A DNA stretch of 64,000 nt from Cepaea nemoralis (Eukaryota; Mollusca; Gastropoda; Stylommatophora; Helicidae): contig JACEFZ010026850.1 of assembly GCA_014155875.1 (NCBI GenBank), forward strand, positions 840,001-904,000. The letters are read 5' to 3'. The notes below the pieces were generated by a model that was not told where the DNA came from, did not search any database, and worked only from the letters and a program-made list of their open reading frames with translations. Shown piece by piece: positions 32,829 to 43,975 of this stretch; position 1 is the first letter of the stretch, and each line of letters opens with the position of its first letter. Made by a program: the position numbers and the translations under genes.

Positions 32829-32954
32829 GGCTCTCTTCCGACAGACGGGTCTAAATAGTTCTGCAGTGAATAATTTTATATAACTAACACTAACCCTAAC
32901 CCTAATCACTTATTCACTGCAGAACTATTTAGACCCGTCTGTCGGAAGAGTGCC
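32829..32954. mobile_element. 126-bp hAT-type MITE with CCCTAA-bearing loop
   Basis: Flanked by an 8-bp direct repeat gggaaatg at 32821-32828 and 32955-32962. The 44-base ends are inverted repeats with one mismatch; 32833-32872 and 32911-32950 are perfect complements. The 38-base loop contains ctaaccctaaccctaa. No coding capacity. The 8-bp duplication suggests hAT-type transposition. Confidence 0.85.
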
Positions 32955-33104
32955 GGGAAATGTTTGGAAGTCAAATGAAATTAAATCTAGTACTAAATAC
33001 TATTTTACGGCAATCTTAAATTAGTACTGCTGTATGATGGGAAACTTCGAGAATGACTAGAACAGTTACTAATAAACTCCAAACATTCATTAACTGTTAT
33101 TGTA

Positions 33105-33365
33105 CATTTTTTTTTAAATTTTTTTTTCCGCATATCCTTTACAGGACATCTCTGTCAACATCAGCATCTTTCAGCTGATTGTTGATTTCTTGGCAAGATT
33201 ACTCTCAGTAGTTTTCCATTGCTTTCTGAGCGACCGGCTCACATACCCTGTAAGTTACCGACGCGGAGAGAACCGCTACCGATTCTCCCACAACGTCACT
33301 TACGAGAGTATACGGAATTACGGAGAAAGTCGTGTAATCTCTAGACTAGGGAGACCGGCTATCGT
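33105..33365 (-). mobile_element. tRNA-derived SINE, subfamily A
   Basis: Same layout as 24159-24405: T run, gcatatcctttacaggacat, cagctgattgttgatttc, gagaccggc at the right end. Possible imperfect flanks ttattgtaca and ctatcgtaca. Confidence 0.85.
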
Positions 33366-33371
33366 ACAATA

Positions 33372-33500
33372 GAAGAGCTAAATAGGTATAACAGGATCAC
33401 TGTGGAGCTTAGGGAGAGAACTAGAAATATTCCTGCGAATCAAGAGATGAGGAAAAGATGCTGGCACTGGGTAGGACATACGAAGGCGCTTCAGATGAAA
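33372..33500 (+). mobile_element. LINE C-terminal remnant
   Basis: Plus frame reads LRERTRNIP and MRKRCWHWVGHT, a pattern typical of LINE ORF2 ends (RRWxWLGH). Very short. Confidence 0.4.
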
Positions 33501-33539
33501 ACCTTAAATGTTTTTTTTTCTTTTGGTAACTATAATCTG

Positions 33540-34065
33540 AAAACGTACAGAACAAATGTTTCATTTATCGATGTAGTCAAAACTGTGTTCAATGCAAGTC
33601 CTCCAGCGCCAGTAAAGCGCTATGATTTCTGTAGAAAACAAATTATCTTGGTCACTACTCGGTGTGCCTGACCAGATTGTGAACAGTCGGTCATGGAAGT
33701 CACACCGTTTTGAAACTTCCTACTCCACTCATACACTTGCTGGACTGACAGGTATGCATCACTATGCTAGACTTCATTCGCCGATGAATTTCTATAGGTT
33801 TCAACCCTTCATTGATTTTTTAAAAAAAACGGATAACAGAACACTGCTCCTCTTTGTTACACGTAAAAAGTGGGGCGGTCATCTTTAAACTGTCCTAATG
33901 ACGTTACCAAGTTCGCCTGCACCGTGATGTCACGTGCTTTACACTGTTGACATCTTTAACAACAAAACTGACAGGTTACAAGACAATGGCACGGTTATTG
34001 TAATCGCTAGCACAATTTTAAGGTTTTCACTTGAAGTCCGCTCGTACAGTGAGAAAACCTAATAA
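33540..34065 (-). mobile_element. Mariner-type transposon remnant
   Basis: Shares ~500 bp with 45690-46215 (caatgcaagt, cactcatacacttgctggac, cgatgaatttctatagg, caccgtgatgtcacgtg). The other copy preserves a recognisable transposase C-terminus on the minus strand. Most of the gene, including the catalytic part, is gone. Confidence 0.65.
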
Positions 34066-34355
34066 TAGAATAACTAGAAACACCCTTCTCTGGTACCCAC
34101 AGGACAAATGAAATTTGAGTGAGACCGGAAAACGATAATTATAGACAGATTAATAATACAGAGAGGGCACGGAAGAAGCTGCAAGAGATGGCAAACATCA
34201 GGACAGCTTGACGTGTGTTGGTCGAGGACCAAAGCTCCAATGGGGGATAGAGTCAGAAGGAGGACAAGATAAAGTCACAACCAGGACATGCTGTGATAGG
34301 AGAAACAACAAATGTCTGTGGTAGAGGGAGTAAAACAAGTGGAAACTGGCTTGGT
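34066..34355. other. Non-genic, unassigned
   Basis: No repeat or gene recognised. Some LINE-like wording in the DNA (gcaagagatggcaaacatc, cagtttaga-like) is too weak to call. Confidence 0.3.
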
Positions 34356-34359
34356 CACA

Positions 34360-34600
34360 TCAGCTTAGTTATTTGCATATACTCCACAGGCCGTAGCAGT
34401 CAAGTGCAGCATTTTGTTGGGGGGCTGTTTAATTCCAGGGCAAATTTAGGTTCAGTAGATTTGCCATTATTGTTTGATTGATCGGCACTCATACCATTGT
34501 ATGGAAATCAACGCAGGACGGTCTGCTGCCAAATCACCCACAGCTGGGTTTCGAACGCGGTATGCGGTATAGCAAATTGCATTCATAACTTTTTCGTCAC
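34360..34600 (-). mobile_element. tRNA-derived SINE, subfamily B
   Basis: Contains agcattttgttg, ggttcagtagatttgccatt, cataccattgtatgg, gtctgctgccaaatcac, and ttcgaacgcggtatgcgg. Orientation minus (head to the right). Confidence 0.8.
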
Positions 34601-34734
34601 ATCAGAAGTAATTGATAAATATGTTGATTTGCTTCGTACAGAGTTAGTTAAATGATTCATAATCTGAACTGTGTATACATCATCAGCAGCAGGAGCAGGT
34701 TAGTCAGTTATATGACTAAACGGAAAAAGTCGCT

Positions 34735-34978
34735 TAAAAGTCGACAGGATCACCTTCATTGCACCGGGTTTTTATCCCATATGGCTCGGTCTCTTTCCGC
34801 AGCGCGGAAAGCGTCGCACAAAGCACGAACTCCATAGCTCTAGCGACGACCCACAGGAGTCTCCGAAAAATTTCACTCGTGAACCGAAGGACGCGGCCCG
34901 GAATCGAACCCACAACCTTCGGAGCTCGAGTCAAACGGCTTGACCACTTCGCCACGGAGACTCTCAAGCTATATGACT
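34735..34978 (-). mobile_element. tRNA-derived SINE, family C
   Basis: On the minus strand the head reads gtctccgtggcgaagtgg, an exact A-box form, and 50 bases on gtgggttcgattccggg, an exact B-box form. It looks like a tRNA with an imperfect anticodon arm, followed by a ~160-base unrelated body. It is longer than a tRNA, so I call a SINE. It could still contain a functional pol III start. Confidence 0.7.
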
Positions 34979-35130
34979 GATGATGCAGTCGTCTGGACAT
35001 GTCACCAGTCATATGACTGATGTTGCAGTCATTTGGTCAAGTCACCAGTCATATGGCTGATGTTGCCTTCGTCTTGTCAGGTCAGAAGTCATATGACTGA
35101 TGTTGCAGTCGGCTGGTCATGTCACTCCAT
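34970..35130. repeat. 40-bp tandem repeat, four copies
   Basis: Units start atatgactgatgttgcagtc and end catgtcaccagtc, at 34971, 35011, 35051 and 35091. It directly abuts the SINE head. Confidence 0.93.
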
Positions 35131-35309
35131 TCTCCCTTATTCTTGACATTTCGCTTCATCTCTACGTAAGCCTGAACCCTATTGTCTTTGAATGTCTCTT
35201 AAGTTGTGTCTTGAACATTCTTCTTTTCCCTCCACCTTTTTTATTTTAGTTGTTGATTGTTTGTGTGTGTGTGTGTGTGTTTTTATTTATTTTATTTGCT
35301 GTTGCAAAA

Positions 35310-36445
35310 TATTCATTTCGGACACTAATAGAAAGGACAATACAGACACAGAAAGACATATATTTGTGCTTCATAGATTTTACTACGGCATTTGACAAAG
35401 TAAAACACGATGAACCGATTAAAATTATAGAAGAAATCAACATTGATAGGAAAGATTTAAGAATAACAAATAATATTTACTGGAACCATCTAGCAGCAAT
35501 TAAAATGGAACATAAATAGAGCAGTTACGAACAGATAAAGCTAGCAGTACGACGGGTGTGTCTTGTCGCCGGATCTCTTCTCCCTATATAGCGAAGTAGT
35601 AGTGAGAGAGAGCAAAGAGAAGCCAGGAATACTAATCGGAGGATATAATATAAATAATATACACTATGCAGATGACAAATTATTTGTGGCGAATAATGCT
35701 AAAGACCTACAACCATTGTTGGACATTGTAGTAACAGAGAGTGCACAGAAAGGACTCCTTGAATATCAAGAAAACAGTAACAATGGTGATATCAATAAAA
35801 ATGGTGACGCCACAATGTGACATAGAAATAGACGGGACAATTCTTAACCCGGTGAATACTGTTAAATACCGAGGGGCATTTATAACATCAGATGGAAGAT
35901 GTACAACAGAGATTATGAGCAGAATAGGGCAAGCAAAAGCCGCATTTCAGAAAATGAAGATTATCTTATGCAATAAGTCACTATCACTAAACGCAGGAAA
36001 GAGGGTGCTGGAGTGCTATATAGAACCAGTTTTGTTGTATGGCAGTGCATAATCTTGGAATGTAAATGAACAAATTAGAAAGAACTTAGAAGAAACAGAG
36101 ATGTGGTTTATGAGACGAATGTTGTAAACTCCTTGGACTGCCAGAGTAATTAACAACGATTGCCTGAAAGAGATTAATGAATCAAGAACATTATATACAA
36201 CAATAAGAAAGAGACAAACAGCTTTCTTTGGTCATGTGATGAGACGATAGGCATTGGGGAACTTCGTGACAATTGGAAAGATGGAGGGGAAGAAAGGCAG
36301 AGGCAGACCGAGAGAAATTATGCTGGATGGATAGACGAAATGAAGGAATATAATCAGCAGAGTTGATCCAAAACACCATAGACCGAGCTTTGTGGAGAAC
36401 CACGAACTCCTAAGTCAGCTGGCAGGGCACTTGATGATGATGACT
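35310..36445 (+). mobile_element. RTE-like LINE subfamily 1, degraded copy
   Basis: RT motif A (DFTTAFDKVKHDE) and motif C (IHYADDKLFVANN) are readable in separate frames at 35250-36052, with many stops. The 3' end (ggcagggcacttgatgatga) is kept. A (GT)n run lies just before at 35260-35280. Confidence 0.85.
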
Positions 36446-36449
36446 GCAA

Positions 36450-36888
36450 TCCTAGAACTTTTTCACTTGTCCAAAAAGCATCCTCTTTAATGGTTTTATC
36501 TACATAGGCAAGCTTCAGTACATGTTAAAGGGTCTTTCTGTCAATGTTACTACTGATGATTTAAGTAGTTTTGGAAATTACCATAGCGTGTTTTAGTTGC
36601 ATTTATCTTCATTCCAAATACTTTGGCTGTTATATATTTTGGCGAGCAGTTTTATCATGATTTCTTTATTCCTTCCATGATGGCTTGGTCATCTGCAGAC
36701 TGGATGAAATATATTCGATCACTAATAACTATAATTCCCACGTGATGTTTTCTAGCTGCTTCATGAGTCATCTTCTCAGAGTGAGCTTCAGCAGGATTGG
36801 GGACAATGCCCACGCTTGTCTTTTTTTCCTGATTGAAACTGAATTTGTTCCTTCACTGAGTGCTATTTTGTTCAAGTAATTTATTGTC
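36450..36888 (-). mobile_element. Unrelated LINE RT remnant
   Basis: The minus strand reads SDRIYFIQSADDQAIMEGI near 36660-36740, resembling the active-site region of a LINE RT with FADD changed to SADD. Flanking sequence is too degraded to place. Confidence 0.45.
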
Positions 36889-36990
36889 GGCAAACTACTG
36901 AGCGTAATCTTGCCAAGAAATCAACATACAGCTGAAAGATGCTGGTGTTGACAGCTAAGTCCTGTAAAAAGGATATGCTTAAAAAAAAAA
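36889..36990 (+). mobile_element. SINE tail fragment with A tail
   Basis: gcaaactactgagcgtaatc, aagaaatcaacatacagctg, gatgctggtgttgacagc, ggatatgctt then an A run. 5'-truncated; it shows the tail of subfamilies A/B in the plus orientation. Confidence 0.85.
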
Positions 36991-37620
36991 AAAAAATTTT
37001 TATTGTCAAAAATTGAATTATATTTTATATTGTTATTTATGACTTCTGGATATTGTTGTTCTTAATCTCCGGAACTGCTATAACTCTTAAATGATTCTTT
37101 TCAGTCAGGGTTCAATGAATTGCAAGTAGTGTCCCCTTCTCTGTCAGGTCGTTCGGCGATTAGGGTAATTATTAGTTTAGAAAAAAAAAAGTCCTAACAT
37201 ACGTTTGACATATATTTAGCGAGGGTATAGTCCGGAATGGGAGTTTGCGGAGCACATCCATGTTTATTTTCACTTAATACAGATTCCCAAAGGGAATATT
37301 CTCATACATCCAGGATTTGGCATCTTATGCCCTGTGTAGTTGAGTTACGGGGCGTTGACTAGCCTAACTGCCTTTGTGAAGTGAAGGTCAACACTTTGGG
37401 CATCAGTCTCATGATCGTTGGTCTCCTGTCCATTTCCTGGTGTTAGAAGACTTGTCTCATAAGTTCGGTCAAGCCTAATCTTTAACTATGTTTATGAATA
37501 TGAAACGCTGTCAAAATATTGCAATAGCAATTGGTCTAGTTGTTTGTTATAACCACAATAAGATAGCAATATAAATGATAACACTGCATATTATAACACA
37601 TAAAATGCGTCTGTTTAAAC
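36991..37620. other. Non-genic, unassigned
   Basis: AT-rich, no repeat or coding signal that I can support. Confidence 0.35.
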
Positions 37621-37625
37621 AAAAT

Positions 37626-37862
37626 TTAATTGCATATCATTTACAGGACGTCGCATTCAACACCAGCATTTTTGTCTGTTTGCTATTACTTGGCAAGTTT
37701 ACGTTAAGTAGTTTGCCATTGCTTTCTGAATGACCGGCGCTCATACCATTGTATGAAAACCAACTCAAGGCGGTCTGCTGCCAAATCGTCCACATCTGTG
37801 TTTCGAATGTGGTATGCGGGATTACGAATCGCGTCCATAACCCATTCGCCACAGAGCTGGCT
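37626..37862 (-). mobile_element. tRNA-derived SINE, subfamily B
   Basis: Full-length: catatcatttacaggacgtc, cagcatttttgtctg, agtagtttgccattgcttt, accattgtatg, gtctgctgccaaatcgtcc, gccacagagctgg at the head end. Confidence 0.88.
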
Positions 37863-37874
37863 GAGTTATAGTTA

Positions 37875-38120
37875 AATGTTTTGCATATCCTTTACAGGAC
37901 ATCGCTGTCAACATCAGCATCTTTCAGCTGATTGTTGATTTCTTGGCAAGATTACGCTCAGTAGTTTGCCATTGCTTTCTGAACAACCGGCTCCATGCTC
38001 TCATAAGTCACTAGCGCGACTCGAACAATTCTCCAATTCTCGTGCGCTGACGTCAACCACGAGAGTATTCGGGGTTACGCAGAAAGCTGTTAACGCCTCG
38101 ACCAGGGAGACCGGCCTGAA
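37875..38120 (-). mobile_element. tRNA-derived SINE, subfamily A
   Basis: Directly next to the subfamily B copy. Flanked by ttatagtta at 37866-37874 and 38121-38129. Contains gcatatcctttacaggacat, agtagtttgccattgcttt and gagaccggcc at the head end. Bases 38130-38394 hold nothing I can name. Confidence 0.88.
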
Positions 38121-38399
38121 TTATAGTTACTTACTTATCTTAGCCTGCCTTCCTACGTCTGTCACTCTGTCCATTTAATTCTTGTCTCTTTGCTATTACG
38201 TGATCCCTCGCCTTCTTGCTGTCAACTCGCATAATGGCACGCAATCCACTTGTTATAACTATTCTGAATATGCGTATTGATATCCTTCCCTGCCAAACAA
38301 ACATGATACTTTCTGGGATGGAAGAGTTTCACTTGGTCTACTCTAAAGATCTATCTTTTCTGATTCTCATATTTTCAGTAATATGTTTCATTGCATATT

Positions 38400-40160
38400 T
38401 GTCTTATCTTGCCTTGAGGACGCGTACAATAGAGTACCAATGGATTTTCTAATGCTTCAGCTTCTTGAACTCAAGATAAGTCCGTTCCTCCTTAGTTGGA
38501 TCGCTGCAGCCCTCTTCCAACTGAAAGTAGTTTTTAGATGTGGCAGTTAGACTTCGGAATCAACAACCAATCCTGGCCTACCACAGGGATCATCATTATC
38601 TCCGGTGCTGTTGAACGCATACACAGTGAGAATCACCAGCGAGCAGATCACTGGACAGGGAGGACATTGTCATATGCCGACGATGTTTTAGTGTATCGTC
38701 AGGATAAGGATAGACATCAGGTTGCTGTGGAACTGCAAACCGAACCCAATTGCATAAGTACCTGGTGTGCTGAAGCTGGGGCAATAGTCAAACCCAATAA
38801 AGGCAACAGTGACACTGTTCTCTTTGAATAATCATATTGTCAACACTCCAACACCAACTGTCAATCTGTGTTCAGAGACTGTGGAAAGAACACAGGCAAT
38901 GAATTACCTGGGATACGTTTTGATCGAAGTCTTTCGTGTAACGAGCACATAGACCAGGTGATAACAAAGACTAAGCGGGGTTTGGCTGCGATGCGGATGA
39001 TAGCGGCAGCAAACTGTGAGCAGCGCCATCTATGTCTCCTATATGAGGGGCTGGTCAAGTCTGTTTTTGAGTATGCGATGGCAATCCTGATTCTCAGCCG
39101 TGAGCAGATAGAAAGGATGGAAAGGATACAGAATGAAGCTATGCGCACTATTCTTGGATGTACAATAGATATAGCATGCAGGGCGATAAGCTGCCTTCTC
39201 GATTTTCCAACCATTGAAGTAAGACTACAAAGTTGCAGAGCACGTGCCTACCTCAGAGTCAACGCAAATACGCAACATCCACTGCATAGTGAAATTAGGA
39301 AGGTGAAGGTTAGCAAGTTGAAAAGAGGAAGGCCGTGGGTGGGTCAAGCCGAAGACATTCTTCAACAGGTGTGTTCAGGTGTTACAACCTGGCGAGGAGT
39401 GGGTACAAGTGCCAACAGATTTCTGTACGTCCTGTTCAGTGTGCATCCAACTAGACAGAAAATGCAGACAAGAAAATCCGGCTGCTGTGGAAGCGGAAGT
39501 ACAAGCGTTGATTTTCGAGAATTCGTTAGACGGTGATGCTGTCATCTACACAGATGGGTCGGTCGTCCGACATGTGAGAAGCTCATGGGCCTTCACGGCG
39601 CGGGCCGGAGGGAGAATTGTGAAGGAGGACTCTGGTGCTTTTGTTGAGACCACAAGTAGCCTGACTATGGAAGTTATGGCAGTAAGAAAAGCTTGAGACA
39701 CAGACATGCAATAGGGGATGTTTCCTTAAGCGACTCAATGAGCATGCTCAAGAGGATAGAGATGGGGTGGATCCGAAGAGAGTGGTTGCTGTCTCTGGAG
39801 CGATCTCGGCTGACAAAGATTAGTTTCATCTTCGTGCCAGGGCATGCGGGAGCACAAGGAAATGAGTGGGCTGACAAGCTCGCAAGTAAGGCTAAGGTGG
39901 AGGCGGACCAGGCTGACATTTTGAATACGAGAAGACTTGTGCAAGAACCAAGTGATGACTGCGAATCTACAACCAGGGTCAGACTGCGAGAACAGCAAAT
40001 CAAAAGAGGGGTAGCCAAACAAGAACACTATGCAGGAAGCCAAAGAAGATTGATAAACCAACACAGAACTGGTGTCGTTAGCCGCTACACACTGCGGGAT
40101 TTGCTGAGGAGGGGATTCGAGCACTTATGGGCTGAATGGTTCGATGTGCAAGGAGGATGA
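38400..40160 (+). pseudogene. LINE RT-RNase H polyprotein remnant
   Basis: Readable pieces: RT palm near 38650-38700 (LSYADDVLVYRQDKDRH, motif C YADD); thumb (FEYAMAILILSREQIERME, EAMRTILGC); RNase H with YTDGSVVRH (first Asp), MEVMAV (Glu), SDSMSM (second Asp) and FVPGHAGAQGNEWADKLA (last Asp). So all four RNase H acids survive, but across a frameshift at ~39690. The nearest relative is the 58449-60900 copy. Confidence 0.8.
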
Positions 40161-40167
40161 TCTGTCG

Positions 40168-40168
<1 letters not shown>

Positions 40169-40209
<41 letters not shown>

Positions 40210-40272
40210 CAACCAACCAACCAATCAAGCAACCAACCAACCAACCAACCAACCAACCAACTAACTAACTAG

Positions 40273-40322
<50 letters not shown>

Positions 40323-40350
40323 TAACTAACTAATTAACTAACTAACTAAT
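40169..40350. repeat. (CTAA)n / (CCAA)n tail
   Basis: A tetranucleotide run forming the LINE 3' tail, with a switch to ccaacc in the middle and back again. Confidence 0.92.
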
Positions 40351-40539
40351 CTTGCCTATATCTAATTACTGTATTATTCACTTGTCTTCAATTCAAAAGT
40401 AGTCAAGTCACTGTCTAACATCAGACTGTCTGATTACATCAAACACAGACTAAACATTACAAAACTAGTATTTATGTTGACACTGTGCATTCAGAGCTAC
40501 TTATGTCAGACTCGGCTGTTTGGCACACTGTCCTCTTAT

Positions 40540-40765
40540 TATGGGACAAGCGTGTCCCCTCGGGAAGCCGTGTTATTGTAGTAGCTAAATGAAATCCTGG
40601 TGGCCTTGGGTTCGAATACATTTCAGGTGGATTTTAAAAATTGACCTGGACTGCCAGATCAACGCAGCTGGAATGAGTACCAGAAAATCTACTGGGAGGT
40701 AAAGGCGGTTGGCGTGACACTGATCACATCACTCACAGGGTGCTGATTGGCCAATAAAATATGGA
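40540..40765 (+). mobile_element. Probable tRNA-derived SINE, family E
   Basis: B-box-like ccttgggttcgaatac at 40603, then gacctggactgccagatc, gggaggtaaaggcggttgg, and gtgctgattggccaataaaa at the end. No second copy in the window, so the limits are approximate. Confidence 0.5.
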
Positions 40766-40799
40766 TCTAGCACCATATGCCCAATTAACATGGTTGAAG

Positions 40800-41038
40800 T
40801 TAGTTGCATATTCTTCACAGGACGTTAAAGTCAACACCAGCATTTGTTGCTTTTGTGATCTCTTGGCAAGTTTACTTTCAGTAGTTTGCCATTGCTTTCT
40901 GAACGATCGTCACCAATACCAATTCGTACAAAATCAACGCAACGCGACCTGCTGCCAAATCACTCGCAGCTGTGTATCGAACGCGAGTATACGAGATCAC
41001 GAACCGCGATAGTAATTCCTTCACCACAGAGCCGGCCC
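40800..41038 (-). mobile_element. tRNA-derived SINE, subfamily B
   Basis: ttgcatattcttcacaggac, cagcatttgttgc, agtagtttgccattgcttt, acctgctgccaaatcactc, gccacagagccggccc (approximate, from the plus strand). Bases 41039-41290 show nothing named. Confidence 0.85.
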
Positions 41039-41292
41039 AATGAATATTAAAGCGTGTAAAGAGGTTGTTTACTTTAGGTTACATGCAACTTAAGATGTTT
41101 TGCTTCAACCACGCATTCAACAATGACAAATCTGAGATCTTCACGACCCCTATCCCAGGCTCCTAAGAGTTCTGGTGTAAAAATTAGTCTTTTCATCATA
41201 AATTATTCACAAAGTACAATGAGAAAGTAAAGACAGGTATCCTTTGGGGAGATTGGCAGGCATCCGTTAAACAACAGAGAGCATTGTCTCTT

Positions 41293-41296
<4 letters not shown>

Positions 41297-41334
<38 letters not shown>

Positions 41335-41345
41335 CCCCCCCCCCC
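41297..41345. repeat. (CT)n plus C tract
   Basis: A (TC)n run followed by ~14 C, at the left edge of a LINE fragment. Confidence 0.95.
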
Positions 41346-41692
41346 TCAGGACATGCTGGTGTGGTGGGAAACGAGCAGACGGACAGATTGGCTGGGTCTG
41401 CACCCCTTGGTGTGCAATTGTTGCATGATAAGGCAGATGTGGTTGGGGCCCTTTAGAATCATGTGTAAAGTGCACAAGAATGGGTAGATCGTCACGATTT
41501 GGAGAGAATGGTGCTGCAAGGAGTGACCAGAGGATCTGGTTGGCACTCAGGACTCAGAGAAAAAAACCATGTGGACACAAAATCAGACTGCTACTGGTAC
41601 CATTAGTATTGGGACTCTTCGCTGGCTGTTGCGGATGAGAAGAAAGCACATTGAATATACCGAGTGCTGTGATGTCGGTTCTTGACTCAACT
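41346..41692 (+). mobile_element. LINE RNase H 3' end
   Basis: Plus strand reads GHAGVVGNEQTDRLAGSA, then degraded sequence to RLLLVPLVLGLFAGC and gatgtcggttcttgactcaa. This is a sister of the minus-strand 551-1569 insertion, with the same 3' end. Confidence 0.82.
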
Positions 41693-41699
41693 CAATTCT

Positions 41700-42055
41700 T
41701 TCATCGTAATTTCTATTTTATTCCCTTGTTTTGTTTACTGTGTCCAAGTTTGGTTTTTCTTTCATTCTGTGTTCAGTGTTTGTTTGACTCTGCTTTGTTC
41801 GAATTTGTTGGTTCACTCTTGCCTCATTGAGCGTATTTGGTTGGATTTTTTGGACATTGCATATATGGTATATTATATCATGTGTATCTAAACATTTTAA
41901 TGGTATATCGCATTAGTATTATATTTGTAATCATGTATGTATAACTATAATATATTTCAAATAAAGTCAATAGTTGTTTCTTGTTTTGTCATTTTCTAAG
42001 TTGATGATTTTTGTCTGTCTATGTCTTGTTATGGGTTTGTTCATTTATATCAACA
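41700..42055. other. Non-genic, AT-rich
   Basis: T-rich sequence with an AATAAA at about 41960; no gene recognised. It could be unassigned repeat UTR. Confidence 0.35.
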
Positions 42056-42057
42056 AT

Positions 42058-42460
42058 TAGGGGGCTGAGTGGTCTTGAGGTATGGTGTCCGCCTCGAGTC
42101 CTGGAGGTCCTGGGTTCAGGCGGGATTTATTTAAAAAATCCACGTGAACTTCCAGTAATAAAATTTACCCTGGTCTCTGGGTAGTGAGATCGGACGCCCG
42201 TGTGTATTGTTGCGCACATAAAAAATCCCTTGGCAGTTGGAAATCGAAAAAGAGTAGCCTAACGGCGCTGCCCAGGCAAAATTTCGAGTTTAAAATCTAC
42301 CCAAAGTATTTCAGGATCCTCGCCGGTGCTACGGAGTTCGTGCATTGAGCTGAGTTTCTCCAGACTCAGGTTTGAGTTAGGAGGAAAACGGAGCACTTAT
42401 GGGTTAACTCCGTGTGCCGTGATGTTGATCCGACGACTAAAACTAAACTAAAAAAGAGTA
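42058..42460 (+). mobile_element. tRNA-derived SINE with conserved central domain
   Basis: Head ggggctgagtggtcttgagg (A box) and tcctgggttcaggcggg (B box). The middle holds gcgcacataaaaaatccctt and tcgaaaaagagtag, which I recall as a widely shared central SINE domain in molluscs and other animals. The tail is ctaaaactaaactaaaaaag. About 400 bp; single copy in the window. Confidence 0.75.
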
Positions 42461-42509
42461 AATATCAACAATTAATTTATATTGGGAAGTGTTTTCCTTT
42501 CTGAGTGAC

Positions 42510-42720
42510 AGCGTTGGTGTAATGGCTAGTACATTACGCTGACAATAGCTTAAATCTGCACGGACCAAGTTTCAACGCCTACGCTCGGCGTTGGCTATGC
42601 GAGGAAAAGACTGGCAACCTATTCTTCCACGCATACAGGCCTAAACATCTGATAGTTCAAGGCCTTCAAGTACCCACAACAGTTTCCTGCTATGATATAT
42701 TTTATTGAACCTTTACGATC
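42510..42720 (+). mobile_element. Possible tRNA-derived SINE
   Basis: A-box-like ttggtgtaatggctagt and B-box-like caagtttcaacgcctac, then a body to about 42720. Weak. Confidence 0.4.
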
Positions 42721-42849
42721 CGATAGTCAGCAGTTCAGAGATTTGAGTAAAAAAAAATAAAAACAATAATACACAATGTTAATAATGACACAGAAACATA
42801 TGTGATTCACATTTCCCCCCAGCTACCTCCAACGTTTTTTCCACATCAT

Positions 42850-43520
42850 TCAATTATGTCTCTTATTCTCTTCCGTTCCCCCAGCATTGAAATTGACGAG
42901 GATACCACGACACAAAAACAAATAACAAGATGATCCTATAATAGCGATGTATTCTCCTTCTGTCCCAATTGGCGATATATTATCCTTCGGCACTGAATGA
43001 GTTAAATATATTGTTTCATCTGTCATTGTATCTTTAACAAGTATTCGTTCATACATAGCCTTTAGAAAGTCTGTTGATACATTGTGGGTGTCCCACCTAC
43101 TGGCGCGCTAGTCGCTAATACATCTGCCCTCTCGTTACCTTACACCCCTGCACGACCTGAACAGTACATCCATTATCTAAAGTAGGAGTGTCAATGCTTG
43201 GGATCCACTCAAGCCAAACTATACTTTTAAAACTGTACGCAATACAGGATGAGAATTAGACACTATGATTGCTCTAGTAACTGTATTAATATATATCCAC
43301 CTCAAAGCTGCCGTAATCATCTTCAGCACCTTCATTAGTTACATGAGGTTGTAGACATTGTTGTTTCATTTTGCTATGCTACAACCTCGTTTCTACTTTA
43401 GCTGAGAGCCCCGCCGAGTTATAACATCACGACGCACACAACCATCAATGTACACACACTACTGAGTCATCTCTTCCGGCATGTTCATCTATCGAGTTAT
43501 GTTGACATACATCCTTTCCT
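42850..43520 (-). mobile_element. LINE RNase H remnant
   Basis: Minus strand carries a GRAGV*GNERADVLATSA motif near 43110-43160 (an in-frame stop at the asterisk), the last RNase H block, with scattered earlier pieces. A downstream open stretch at 42850-43056 continues the element. Heavily mutated. Confidence 0.55.
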
Positions 43521-43724
43521 TTTAAAGACAAACTCTACGCTCAAGTTAACTGTCAATTTAAATGGATGTTTTCATATTGACGTCTCTGTGTGTACAAAGA
43601 AGCAGCAGTTTCAACTAACCAGGAAGATGAATCATGCCACGTTTGTTATTAATAAATTATTATATATCAACATGGGTGTTAGCGATCGGTAAGATGTGTT
43701 TAAAATCGGGCTTGTCATACAGAA

Positions 43725-43759
<35 letters not shown>

Positions 43760-43893
43760 TGTGTGTTTGTGTGTGTGTGAGTGTGTGCGTGAGTGTGTGT
43801 GTATGCGTGTATTAAGGTGTGAGTGTGTGTGTGAGTGTGTGTGTGAGTGTGTGTGTGAGTGTGTGTATGCGTGTATGTAAGGTGTGAGTGTGT

Positions 43894-43924
<31 letters not shown>

Positions 43925-43975
43925 AATTTCAAATAGGCAAGTTGACATTCACGCCCCCCCCCCCCCCTCCAATAC
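43725..43975. repeat. (GT)n/(GTGA)n microsatellite with G and C tracts
   Basis: gtgtgtgagtgtgtgt runs to 43908, then ~15 G at 43909, then ~15 C near 43953. His/Thr frames here are artefacts. Bases 43976-44377 hold nothing named. Confidence 0.95.

Larger units (their letters stand above)
38395..40350 (+). mobile_element. LINE with RT and RNase H, degraded copy with (CTAA/CAAC)n tail
   Basis: 5'-truncated element of the same family as 47150-60900. RT begins at EDAYNRVPMDFLMLQLLEL (38415) and runs through degraded palm motifs and the thumb region (38868-39536), then RNase H (39520-40000), then a long (CTAA)n/(CAAC)n tail from 40169. Frameshifts are frequent. Confidence 0.85.

Noticed and set aside
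32840..32960. Interstitial telomere array
   Set aside because: Only two and a half CCCTAA units; better explained as the loop of the MITE.
34880..34978. Functional tRNA gene on the minus strand
   Set aside because: A and B boxes fit, but the anticodon arm does not pair cleanly and the sequence continues into a SINE body.
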